Source: an uncultured Clostridia bacterium
GTDB taxonomy: Bacteria > Bacillota > Clostridia > Christensenellales > CAG-314
DNA length: 39,010 nucleotides
Assembly (NCBI GenBank): GCA_934294965.1
Contig: CAKRAM010000093.1
Coordinates: 1-39,010, forward strand
Direction: 5' to 3'
Below the pieces are notes generated by a model that worked only from the letters and a program-made list of their open reading frames with translations, was not told the origin of the DNA and made no database searches. The translations under genes were made by a program, and so were the position numbers. Position 1 is the first letter of the stretch. Each line of letters starts with the position of its first letter. Of this stretch, positions 1-7,153 are shown piece after piece.

Positions 1-168
1 GTGCTGCGTGGGGTTCATCGTGCCGGGATCCAAATTCATATAGGGATCCAACTTTTGTGCGGATACTTTTAGTCCGCGAAGGGACAACAACCTGCCCAAA
101 GAAGCGGCAACGATGCCCTTGCCTAAACCGGAAACTACTCCTCCCGTGACGAAAACGTACTTTGTCAT
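1..168 (-). CDS. pyrG: CTP synthase, N-terminal fragment (cut by window edge)
   Basis: The minus strand from an ATG at 168 reads 56 codons to the window edge. It begins MTKYVFVTGGVVSGLGKG and continues through a DPYMNLDPGTM segment. This is the invariant start of CTP synthase, which aminates UTP to CTP using ATP and glutamine in the cytoplasm. The P-loop-like GGVVSGLGKG (residues 9-18) belongs to the amidoligase domain; the rest of that domain and the glutamine amidotransferase domain lie outside the window. A GGGGTG purine-rich stretch sits just upstream of the ATG, and a good promoter lies at 231-260. It is the last gene in the co-oriented series, separated from the giant lipoprotein gene by a strong terminator, so it is probably expressed independently. 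Identity is secure; completeness cannot be judged. Confidence 0.95.
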   Translation of the reverse strand, partial: MTKYVFVTGGVVSGLGKGIVAASLGRLLSLRGLKVSAQKLDPYMNLDPGTMNPTQH

Positions 169-230
169 ACCACACCCCGTTGCAACAAAAACTGCGCGTT
201 TATGCTGCCGTTTCAAAAAAATATGCCTCT

Positions 231-260
231 ATACTAGCACTTTTGCCGAGTCGTTGTCAA
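231..260 (-). promoter_or_regulatory. sigma-A type promoter for pyrG
   Basis: On the minus strand a perfect -35 TTGACA (255-260) is followed by an 18-base spacer and a -10 TAGTAT (231-236). The predicted start point is near 224, giving a leader of about 55 bases before the pyrG ATG at 168. The leader shows no obvious terminator hairpin, and its first bases are not the GGG run used for CTP-sensing reiterative initiation in Bacillus pyrG, so that mechanism is not evident here. Confidence 0.75.
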
Positions 261-331
261 CGCGGCAAAAGCAATTTTTTTGCACAAATTCAGGATTTAT
301 TTATGCCGCAATCCACGCCCGAATTGCAGAC

Positions 332-353
332 GAGTTAAAGTCGACTATAACTC
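332..353. repeat. 22-base near-perfect palindrome upstream of the pyrG promoter
   Basis: GAGTTAAAGTC at 332-342 pairs with GACTATAACTC at 343-353, with one mismatch per half. The centre AGTCGACT is itself a perfect palindrome. Immediately next to it, AGTCG-AAG-CGACT (354-366) forms another short inverted repeat, and TCGACT recurs at 432-437. The symmetry could serve a dimeric DNA-binding protein, but the site lies about 70 bases upstream of the -35 element and no regulator gene is adjacent. It could also be a chance or cruciform-type repeat. Confidence 0.45.
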
Positions 354-511
354 AGTCGAAGCGACTTTTGCAACGCGATTTTTGAGCCTAAATTGCCCGA
401 TACGCACCACCGAAATGTGACTTGCTCCCGCTTCGACTAAAAACACTGCGCTGTGGCGGGGGAAGGCTTTTTGGTGGGAGGCGCTTGGCGTTAGGGAAAT
501 GCGGGCAACGA

Positions 512-541
512 AAAAGAGATTGCCCGAAGGCAATCTCTTTT
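512..541 (-). terminator. Intrinsic terminator of the 1937-aa lipoprotein gene
   Basis: A perfect 13-base-pair inverted repeat, AAAAGAGATTGCC (512-524) and GGCAATCTCTTTT (529-541), encloses a 4-base loop that reads TTCG in the transcript. The 3' arm ends in a U-rich run. It lies 32 bases after the TAA stop of the lipoprotein gene. With its A-rich 5' arm it could work in both directions, but only minus-strand transcription is evident here. Confidence 0.9.
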
Positions 542-573
542 GTTGTTGATTGACAAATTGTCGATGCGCGGTT

Positions 574-3500
574 TTAGGCAACGGTGATTGCAAAATCTGT
601 AAGAGTTACAGAGTCGCCGTTTTTGTCGGTACTACTATCTTTTTTGTATTCGATCATTACGGTATCGCCCGCTTTTACGGTAAGCGTGAAACTACCTGTT
701 TTTGCATCACCGGACACATCAAGTTCTGTCGAACCACCGGTAGCGGATGCTTCGAGCGTGCTCTTTGCGCCGACTCTTACTAGAAGTTTGTCGTAATTAG
801 CTTCGGAGCCTACCGAATAGTTGAACGAAATTGTGATATCTGCAATAGCAGTAATCGTCATTCTGCTCCACGAGCTGGAAACTCCACCGTTTGCGCTGGT
901 ATACGTTGTGCCGTCTTGCGTCCAAGCCAAAATTTTATCCGTTTTCTTTTCGTTTTCAACAGTATACGGATCACTTTCTTCGGCGCTCCACTTTGCATAT
1001 ACGGTCAGGTTTCCGGTCAAAGCCGCGGGAGTGTAAGCCTCCGTGCGAGCTTCGTTCGTGAACCAACCTTCGAACAAGTGGTTGTTTGCCCAAGCAATCT
1101 TGTGATTGTCCATATTCGGAGTATCACCGGTAATGTAGTCGAACGCACCGTTTTCCAAACCGTTGCCGTAAACAACGGTAAGAACAACTTTTTCCGCCCA
1201 CTTTGCAGTGAAGGACATTGCTTCCGTAGGTATTACGCTTGTCACGATTGTTTGAGATTCGTCACCGGTTACGTACCAACCGAGGAACACGTGTGTTGCG
1301 TCGGTCAATCCCGCGGGAAGAGTGTATGCAACCTTTGTGTTTACCAAAACAGACGCTTCTACCGTGCCGTATTCGGACGTAAACGTGAGCGTTACTTCCG
1401 GTTTTACGATTGTGTAGGTCTTGGCGTTTTTGTCGACGGTAAGTTGATAGTAAACCGTCTTGTCGCCTTCGGTCATGAATACTTCGAACGTGTAGCCTGC
1501 ACCTTCTGCGGCAGCCGTGTAGGTACCGCTGTTTTCGCCGATGGTGATTGTTTTCAACCCGTCCAACGTAAGCACTTCGCCGCCTTCAAGGTTGTATTGA
1601 CCTTGGAAGCCGTCCAATGCTGCCATGTAGCTGCCGGTATATTTGTATTCGCCAATAATCGCACCGTCTTTCTTTACGGCTACGTAAGGCGTTTTATTGT
1701 ACAAGTTGTCTGCGTTAACAGCTTCACCGCTTTCGTTTTCGAACGTTACGCCGAAGTGAACTTCGTGGGCACCGTTTGTGAACACGCCGTAGTCTTCACC
1801 ATTGTGCTTGAACACAAATCCGAAGTGCTGAGGATCTGCATACTTATCGTACGACATCATAGAGCCGCTGAAGTTGGAGCTTGTCAACGTGACGGTGGAA
1901 GGCACCATAACGTACAAACTGTTACCGAAGTTAAGCGATTCTTTTTCCAGTTCCGCTTTTGCGTTGGCTTCGGAATAAGACGTGTAACTACGAAGAATTA
2001 CGCCGGTTTCGGGATCGATGATACCCCAGAAGTAGCGCGTTCCCGTTTCTTGAGTAGAACTCCAACCACTTGTATCTTTGTAGTTGTAGTCTTCCTTGAT
2101 AAGCACCCAGCCCTTTGTCTTGTTTATGTAGGAAACGGTAAGCGTGCTGTTGGGATAGAACGGAGCGTATGTGCTGGTTGTATTGTACACGCCTACGCCC
2201 TTTTCGTTGAACGTCACTGCGCTGGACGAGTAGCTTAAGCTAGTTGAGCCGCTTGTGTAGATTTGAGCCACTCTGTATTCTTGCATGAATACGGGAGGAT
2301 TTACCCATTTGCAGTAAATGGTAACGTTTGCGTTGATTGCGGAAGGAACATATACTTCCTTTTCCGTTACGCCTTCGTCGTCGGACAAATACCAGTGGTC
2401 GAACACAAGACCGTTGGTCATTTCGGGAACGAGAGGAGCGGTAACTACGCCGGCGCCATATGCGATTTCCGCATTAGCCATTCCGTTGCCGTAAACAACC
2501 GTAAGAACGTATTTCGTTGCCCATTTTGCGGTAAGCGTGATGCTTTCGCCTGTGGGAACGATGGAGCCGATAAGTTGCGTTTCGTCGGTCAAATACCAAC
2601 CCATGAACACTTCCGTTTCGGTGTTTGCGGGAACGGGAAGAGCAAACGGAACGTTTGTGTTAACCGTCAAAGTTGCTTGCGCTTCGTGACCTTCGCCGGT
2701 TACGAAAACAAGTTGAGTTTCGGGTTTAACGAGGATTGCGTTTTCGCCGTCCAAGGTAAACGTGTAGTAACCGACCAAAACTTCTTTGCTATACAACTTA
2801 AGAACGAACGTGCCTTCGGACAATTGGTACGTACCTTTTTGTGTTGTTCCGCCCAATGTGAGAGAAGCGTTTCCTACACCGTCCAAAGTCAACGTGCCTT
2901 CGCCTGCTGTGTATGTTCCGAAGTATTCATCCAATGCTCTATTATCGTCAGACCATTTTGCGCTATTGAACGTTGCCCCTTCGGGTGCTGCAAGTGCGAG
3001 CAAAACGGTGCCTTCGCTATCGCGAACGATAACGGTAGAAGAATCGCCGACGCTACCCGTTCCTTTGTATGCAGGAACAAGGTCTTCGCCCAAACCGTTT
3101 TTAATAGAAACGTTTACGTAGATTGCGTTGTTAAACGTGTAAACAAGCGTTTCATTGCCCAAAACGGTTTTTGCTTTTATAAGTTGATGGTAGTATTGCT
3201 TGTTACCGTTTAGCGTCGTTTTGATACCGACCTGAGAAGTAACTTTACCGTTGCTGTCGCCCAGTTCCGTTCCGAAGAAGTAGTAACTGGAGCCGATTGT
3301 CGTTTTGCTGTCAAAGCCGAGGAAGATTTTTGCTTCTGCATTGAAGAATACCGTCCAGTCAGCTTCGTCGGTTTTACCGTTATACTTGGTTTGATGCCAT
3401 TTAAGTTCGCCGGTTTCGCTGTTGTAACTTGTAACTACGCCGTCGTAAGCATATCTGGGGGTTCCGTTGTTGATTTGATAGAATTTAAGGTTTCCGAGGT

Positions 3501-6387
3501 AGTCAACGACGAGGTGGTATCCGCCACTGTTGCCGCCGGAGCCTGCCGCCGTCAATTGCGTTCCGTAATAGGTGCCTGCATATGCGGGGACTGCCGTCCA
3601 GTTTGCGATAACGGTTACGCCGGAGGGGAAGTCTTCGTGGTTGACAACTGCAGTAAGGTCGGCTTCGCTTTCTTCGTTGTCGACAACGCCATTGCCGTTA
3701 GAATCCACAAACCAACCTGCAAAGAAGAACTTGCCGTCTGCGGAGAGTTGATTTTCGGTGTATTCGTTGGCTTCCGGAATTGCTACGGAAAGCGCGCTGC
3801 CGGATGCAATGTAAACCGTGCCTACGGGGTTTTGAACGTCGATTACGTTAACCAAAACTTTTGCGCCCCATTTTGCATATACGGTTACGTTTTGTTCGGG
3901 AGCGAAGCCTTCGGAAACTGCCTGATCTTCGGAGCAAGCCGCATCCAAATACCAGCCACCGAATACAAATTGTTCGTTGTTGCACTTTGCTTGAGGAAGA
4001 ACTGCGGGAACTTTTGCGTTTACGCTTGCGGGAGCGATTGCTTCGCCGTACGTTCCCACTTCGAACGTAACGGTTACCATAGGTTTGTTGACGGAAGCAA
4101 CGCCTTCGGCAATGGTAAGTTGATAGTAAGCCACGTTTTTGCCGCCTTCTACAACAAACAATTCTGCAGAGTACGCTTGACCTTCCGCAACGGTGTAGGT
4201 ACCGGATTTGCTACCGAACGTAAACGTTCCGTTACCGCTAAGAGCCAAGGTGCCTTGTCCTTCGCCAAGGTCTACCGCGTACTTGCCTTCCAAACCGTCG
4301 GTTTCTACCAACACGTCGCCGCTCTTGACAAATGCGCCTAGTTTGTTGCCTTGTGCGTCGGTGATGCGAACGAAGTTGCAAACCGAGTAGCCCGAATCGT
4401 TGCTAACAACAACTTTGGATACAGGCAAATTGTTGCCATCAAAATCGGTAACTGCAACGTCGAAGTGCGCTTCGTCGCCGATGATTGCGATGTTGTAGTC
4501 GTGTCCGATGTGGGTATTACATTCTACGTGATAGTAGATAAGTGTGGTGCCTGCAAAACGGCAAGCCTTCACGTCGCTTGTGGTGATTCCGTAAGGAGAC
4601 AAAACGTAGATGTTTTGATAGTTGTCGGAAGTGAGGACGATTACGCCGATTTCCGAAACGTATCCTTCAAACACGGTTTTTGTGGATCCGCGAGTCAACT
4701 CTGCGGAAATTTTGCCTGTTGCGGCGTCCACCATTGTGAACTTGTAGCTGCCGTTGAAAGGGAACATACTTGCAGAACCTTCGCCTTTGCCGTCCACTGC
4801 CACAGTAAGACTGTTGTAATCTGTGTAGGACGCTGTTCTTGTTTGAACGTCGTCGTTGAAGTAGGCGTTAATAAGGCTGTAGGATTTGTTTTCGAACGGA
4901 GCAACCAATTTTGCGATAGGAATACGAACTGTGAACGTTTCGTCGGTTTTTTTGACGTATTCGTCGTAACCTGCTTGTTCGTAAGTTGCATCTACGTGAG
5001 TTTTGAGAGTATAGTCGCTTCTTTCGGGATTTGCGATGTTGATATAGCCGTACGCTTTTTCCTCGCCGTTATTGTATCCGCAAACCGAGCAAGCCTGCTT
5101 ACCGACTACCGAGTAGCCTTGAACCGTTCCGTTACCGAGCGTATCGGCGTGGGTGATAACTTCCGTCACCTCGTAGGTGTGCTTTTCCTTGTTATCCTTG
5201 TCCACTTCGCCGCAAACGGTACAAACGCGAGCGTGGTATTCCGTGGGTTCCAAAGTAGGTTCTGCGCTCCAATCTTCGGAGTCATAGATCTTTTCGTATA
5301 CTACGCTGTATTCTTCGCCCCATTGGTGTTGCACTTCGCCAACGGTGAAAGTGCTTTCGCCTGCTTCACCGCATTCGCAACTATAATAGTAGGTTGCCGC
5401 GTGGGTGCAATCGGCTTCGTGAGCAAGATATTCGCTGCTTTCCACCTTTTTGTCAAACGTGTGAGGAACAAGAGCAAGTTCCACTACCACTTCAAATCCG
5501 TATTCGGAGTTGGTGTAGGTGGAAGAACCTTTTACCTTGTGAGTGGATGCAACAGTGTTAACCGTCCAAAATTCCGTATTCGTCAATGCGGGAACGGACA
5601 TGGTTTCAACTTTGCCGCATACCAAACATTTGCGAGTAGCTTCCGCGCCGGCTTCCGACGTGGGAGTGCCGACCAATGCCCAACTGCCGTAAACGTGGCC
5701 GTTTGCCGTGCCTACGGTGAAGGTTTCGTCGCTCTTTGCGCCGCATTCGCAACTATAGTAGTAGGTTGCGGGGCTTTCGCAAGTTGCCTTGGACTTAAGA
5801 TATTTTTCGTCGGCAATCTTTTGGAAGTTGTGCGCAATTTGAGCCAACTCGATAGTAACGGAAAGTTCGTAACTAGCGTTTGCGTACACCTTGCTGCCCT
5901 TTTGCGTGTGAGAAGCCGCCGTTTCGGTCAAAGTCCAGAAGGAACTATCCGTCAAAACGGGCAATTCCAGTTGTTCTTTGTGACCGCAACCGGACACCGT
6001 GCAAACCTTTTCGGCAATGCCGGGAACGGTTTCCGTGGGCGTTGTGGTTATGCTGAATTTACCGAACTTATGCTCGGTCTTGGCTTCGGCTACGGCAACT
6101 TTTCCGTAAACGGAGGTATACACCGTGGAGCCTTCCGCCTGACAAGTGGCTGCCGTGCTTGCCGCTTGGTCGACCGTCCAAACCGAAGTGTCGGTAAGTA
6201 CGGGCAACGCTACTGCCGTTGTGACGCCACAAGAACACTTACCTGTTGCTACGCCTTTGGTTGTGGCTGTAGGAGCGGTTTCGATTGTCCATTCGTAAGA
6301 GTGAGTGTGTTCTTCCGAACAAGCCACCAACGAGAGGCAAACAACCGCTACAATCAACAGTACTATAAGTAATCTGCTTTTCTTCAT
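574..6387 (-). CDS. Giant surface lipoprotein: His/Cys repeats, three super-modules with InlB-type repeats
   Basis: This 1937-residue protein starts with a lipoprotein signal peptide; the lipobox LVAC ends at Cys23, so it should be anchored to the outer face of the membrane. The ATG has a GGGAG ribosome site 8 bases upstream. Residues 24-490 hold about seven repeats pairing an H-x-aromatic motif with a Cys motif (CSCG, CECG, CLVCG, CTVCG, CSVCG). Residues about 495-1803 are three diverged copies of a ~435-residue unit. Each unit has a beta-rich domain, a module with L-x-L-D-G or similar (near 717, 1166 and 1607), and two Listeria-Bacteroides (InlB B-type, Flg_new) repeats ending in AKW-like motifs. 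The last ~130 residues look like a beta-sandwich. Repeats of this kind are typical of adhesins and other surface proteins; no catalytic motif is visible. The ligand is unknown. It is monocistronic, with the structured RNA upstream and a strong terminator downstream. Confidence 0.9.
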   Translation of the reverse strand: MKKSRLLIVLLIVAVVCLSLVACSEEHTHSYEWTIETAPTATTKGVATGKCSCGVTTAVALPVLTDTSVWTVDQAASTAATCQAEGSTVYTSVYGKVAVAEAKTEHKFGKFSITTTPTETVPGIAEKVCTVSGCGHKEQLELPVLTDSSFWTLTETAASHTQKGSKVYANASYELSVTIELAQIAHNFQKIADEKYLKSKATCESPATYYYSCECGAKSDETFTVGTANGHVYGSWALVGTPTSEAGAEATRKCLVCGKVETMSVPALTNTEFWTVNTVASTHKVKGSSTYTNSEYGFEVVVELALVPHTFDKKVESSEYLAHEADCTHAATYYYSCECGEAGESTFTVGEVQHQWGEEYSVVYEKIYDSEDWSAEPTLEPTEYHARVCTVCGEVDKDNKEKHTYEVTEVITHADTLGNGTVQGYSVVGKQACSVCGYNNGEEKAYGYINIANPERSDYTLKTHVDATYEQAGYDEYVKKTDETFTVRIPIAKLVAPFENKSYSLINAYFNDDVQTRTASYTDYNSLTVAVDGKGEGSASMFPFNGSYKFTMVDAATGKISAELTRGSTKTVFEGYVSEIGVIVLTSDNYQNIYVLSPYGITTSDVKACRFAGTTLIYYHVECNTHIGHDYNIAIIGDEAHFDVAVTDFDGNNLPVSKVVVSNDSGYSVCNFVRITDAQGNKLGAFVKSGDVLVETDGLEGKYAVDLGEGQGTLALSGNGTFTFGSKSGTYTVAEGQAYSAELFVVEGGKNVAYYQLTIAEGVASVNKPMVTVTFEVGTYGEAIAPASVNAKVPAVLPQAKCNNEQFVFGGWYLDAACSEDQAVSEGFAPEQNVTVYAKWGAKVLVNVIDVQNPVGTVYIASGSALSVAIPEANEYTENQLSADGKFFFAGWFVDSNGNGVVDNEESEADLTAVVNHEDFPSGVTVIANWTAVPAYAGTYYGTQLTAAGSGGNSGGYHLVVDYLGNLKFYQINNGTPRYAYDGVVTSYNSETGELKWHQTKYNGKTDEADWTVFFNAEAKIFLGFDSKTTIGSSYYFFGTELGDSNGKVTSQVGIKTTLNGNKQYYHQLIKAKTVLGNETLVYTFNNAIYVNVSIKNGLGEDLVPAYKGTGSVGDSSTVIVRDSEGTVLLALAAPEGATFNSAKWSDDNRALDEYFGTYTAGEGTLTLDGVGNASLTLGGTTQKGTYQLSEGTFVLKLYSKEVLVGYYTFTLDGENAILVKPETQLVFVTGEGHEAQATLTVNTNVPFALPVPANTETEVFMGWYLTDETQLIGSIVPTGESITLTAKWATKYVLTVVYGNGMANAEIAYGAGVVTAPLVPEMTNGLVFDHWYLSDDEGVTEKEVYVPSAINANVTIYCKWVNPPVFMQEYRVAQIYTSGSTSLSYSSSAVTFNEKGVGVYNTTSTYAPFYPNSTLTVSYINKTKGWVLIKEDYNYKDTSGWSSTQETGTRYFWGIIDPETGVILRSYTSYSEANAKAELEKESLNFGNSLYVMVPSTVTLTSSNFSGSMMSYDKYADPQHFGFVFKHNGEDYGVFTNGAHEVHFGVTFENESGEAVNADNLYNKTPYVAVKKDGAIIGEYKYTGSYMAALDGFQGQYNLEGGEVLTLDGLKTITIGENSGTYTAAAEGAGYTFEVFMTEGDKTVYYQLTVDKNAKTYTIVKPEVTLTFTSEYGTVEASVLVNTKVAYTLPAGLTDATHVFLGWYVTGDESQTIVTSVIPTEAMSFTAKWAEKVVLTVVYGNGLENGAFDYITGDTPNMDNHKIAWANNHLFEGWFTNEARTEAYTPAALTGNLTVYAKWSAEESDPYTVENEKKTDKILAWTQDGTTYTSANGGVSSSWSRMTITAIADITISFNYSVGSEANYDKLLVRVGAKSTLEASATGGSTELDVSGDAKTGSFTLTVKAGDTVMIEYKKDSSTDKNGDSVTLTDFAITVA

Positions 6388-6421
6388 TGTTATTTCTCCC
6401 TATTAAATTTTTATACCGAAA

Positions 6422-6440
6422 CAAAATTGCAACAATTTTG
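6422..6440 (-). promoter_or_regulatory. Leader hairpin 35 bases upstream of the 1937-aa lipoprotein start
   Basis: CAAAATTG (6422-6429) and CAATTTTG (6433-6440) form a perfect 8-base-pair stem with a 3-base loop in the leader. The 3' arm is U-rich in the transcript, but the run is interrupted by G, so termination would be weak. A possible secondary -10 (TATATT near 6444-6449 on the minus strand) lies just upstream. The hairpin may shape translation or message stability; this is inference. Confidence 0.4.
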
Positions 6441-6469
6441 CCGAATATAACGATTTTTGCGCCGAAAAC

Positions 6470-6705
6470 AAAAAAAGGCGCACGCAACGCAAAGCACATC
6501 AACTCGATTGCCATAACGGCAACGAGGCTATCCCTTTTGGAATTGCCTTTCGCAACGTGAACCGATACAGTTCAGTTTGATTAAGTTGATAGCTACTCTG
6601 TTGTGTCTGTTGCGCCGTTTTGGCGAACGGAAAGGAAAATTTGCCATCCGACTGACACCTCGTGCCGACCTGTCGAAAGCAAAACCGATTCCCATCCCAT
6701 TTTAT
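6470..6705 (-). ncRNA. Putative structured noncoding RNA or cis-regulatory leader, multi-branched fold with U-run
   Basis: Transcription from the promoter at 6712-6740 should start near 6705 and gives RNA rich in nested hairpins. ATCAACT (6498-6504) pairs perfectly with AGTTGAT (6584-6590), enclosing three hairpins at 505-524, 526-547 (AAAA tetraloop) and 558-574 (all plus 6000), a four-way-junction-like layout. Outside it, CGCAAC (6483-6488) pairs with GTTGCG (6609-6614), extendable by GG/CC past a 4-base bulge. The transcript then runs directly into seven U (6476-6470), like an intrinsic terminator. A 5' hairpin lies at 6654-6674. The longest frame here is not protein-like. It could be a free RNA, or an attenuator or riboswitch controlling the lipoprotein at 6387. 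It lacks the landmark sequences of tmRNA (resume tag, T-loop), RNase P RNA, SRP RNA and the riboswitches I can recognise. The pairings were read by eye and have no covariation support. Confidence 0.5.
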
Positions 6706-6711
6706 GCAAAA

Positions 6712-6740
6712 AATATATCACTTTGAAATAATTCAGTCAA
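6712..6740 (-). promoter_or_regulatory. sigma-A type promoter for the structured RNA / 1937-aa lipoprotein
   Basis: On the minus strand, -35 TTGACT (6735-6740), an exact 17-base spacer and -10 TATATT (6712-6717) match the housekeeping consensus closely, in an AT-rich setting. The expected start near 6705 is 318 bases before the lipoprotein ATG at 6387. That leader is unusually long, and its first 236 bases are the structured RNA. Confidence 0.8.
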
Positions 6741-7074
6741 CTGTTTGAAGCGGCTTGAAACAAAAAAAACGAAAATTTTATTGTAATATTTCATTCTCGC
6801 CCGAGCGTTGCAAATCGTCCGCAAAACGCTTTGCGCCGAAAATGGCAAAAAAGCCGCCCTTTGGCAATTTGTGTTCAAGAACGAATCTCTATATGCCGTT
6901 CGCAAAACATTGCCGCTTGTTAAAAACGGTTTTTTGCCAAATTGCGCCGCAACGTGATACCCCAAGCCGCAAAAAGACTGACAAACTTTTTGATTGCACC
7001 TCCTAATTTGTTTTATTCCGTGCAAAATTGCCGACTTGCTCGGCGCTTGGTACAAAAAAAAAGCAAATCGGCAT
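6741..7074. other. Intergenic region between lipoprotein genes
   Basis: About 330 bases without a convincing gene. A 117-residue open frame on the minus strand crosses it, but it has no ribosome site at its start and no protein-like composition. One oddity is a full AGGAGGTG ribosome-binding sequence on the minus strand (6997-7004) with no ATG at usable distance; only a GTG overlapping the motif could start a ~36-codon frame. Just after it, AAAAAG/CTTTTT can pair. I see no other structure. Confidence 0.5.
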
Positions 7075-7106
7075 AAAAATACGGACGACCTTTGGGAGCC
7101 GTCCGT
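7075..7106 (-). terminator. Intrinsic terminator of the 1603-aa lipoprotein gene
   Basis: In the transcript ACGGACG pairs with CGTCCGT (outer arms at 7100-7106 and 7081-7087), the stem continuing with a G-U and a C-G pair, followed by A and five U (7079-7075). It starts 47 bases after the TAA stop at 7154. It is a standard Rho-independent terminator. Confidence 0.85.
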
Positions 7107-7153
7107 AAATTTTGATTATGTCGTGCGCTGCGTTTGCCGCGCCTCCGCACTTG

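Larger units (their letters stand above)
169..511. other. Intergenic region upstream of pyrG
   Basis: The gap holds the pyrG promoter (231-260), the leader (169-224) and the TCGACT-containing inverted repeats (332-366). Short open frames occur, but none has both a ribosome site and a protein-like sequence. The stretch 367-511 is GC-rich with G-runs on the plus strand; I see no gene or convincing signal in it. Confidence 0.6.

Noticed and set aside
4351..6372. A 673-codon plus-strand open frame opposite the 1937-residue lipoprotein
   Set aside because: Same antisense effect over a repeat-rich gene; no ribosome site and no protein-like features.
6470..6705. tmRNA, because the transcript contains TTTCGACAGG near its 5' end
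   Set aside because: No acceptor-stem partner, no T-loop or CCA end, and no tag reading frame; the resemblance is limited to about ten bases.
6470..6705. RNase P RNA, SRP RNA or a known riboswitch
   Set aside because: The conserved landmark sequences of these RNAs that I can recognise are absent.
6702..7055. A 117-codon minus-strand open frame in the gap between the two giant lipoprotein genes
   Set aside because: No ribosome site at its start, no protein-like pattern, and its 3' end overlaps the promoter at 6712-6740.
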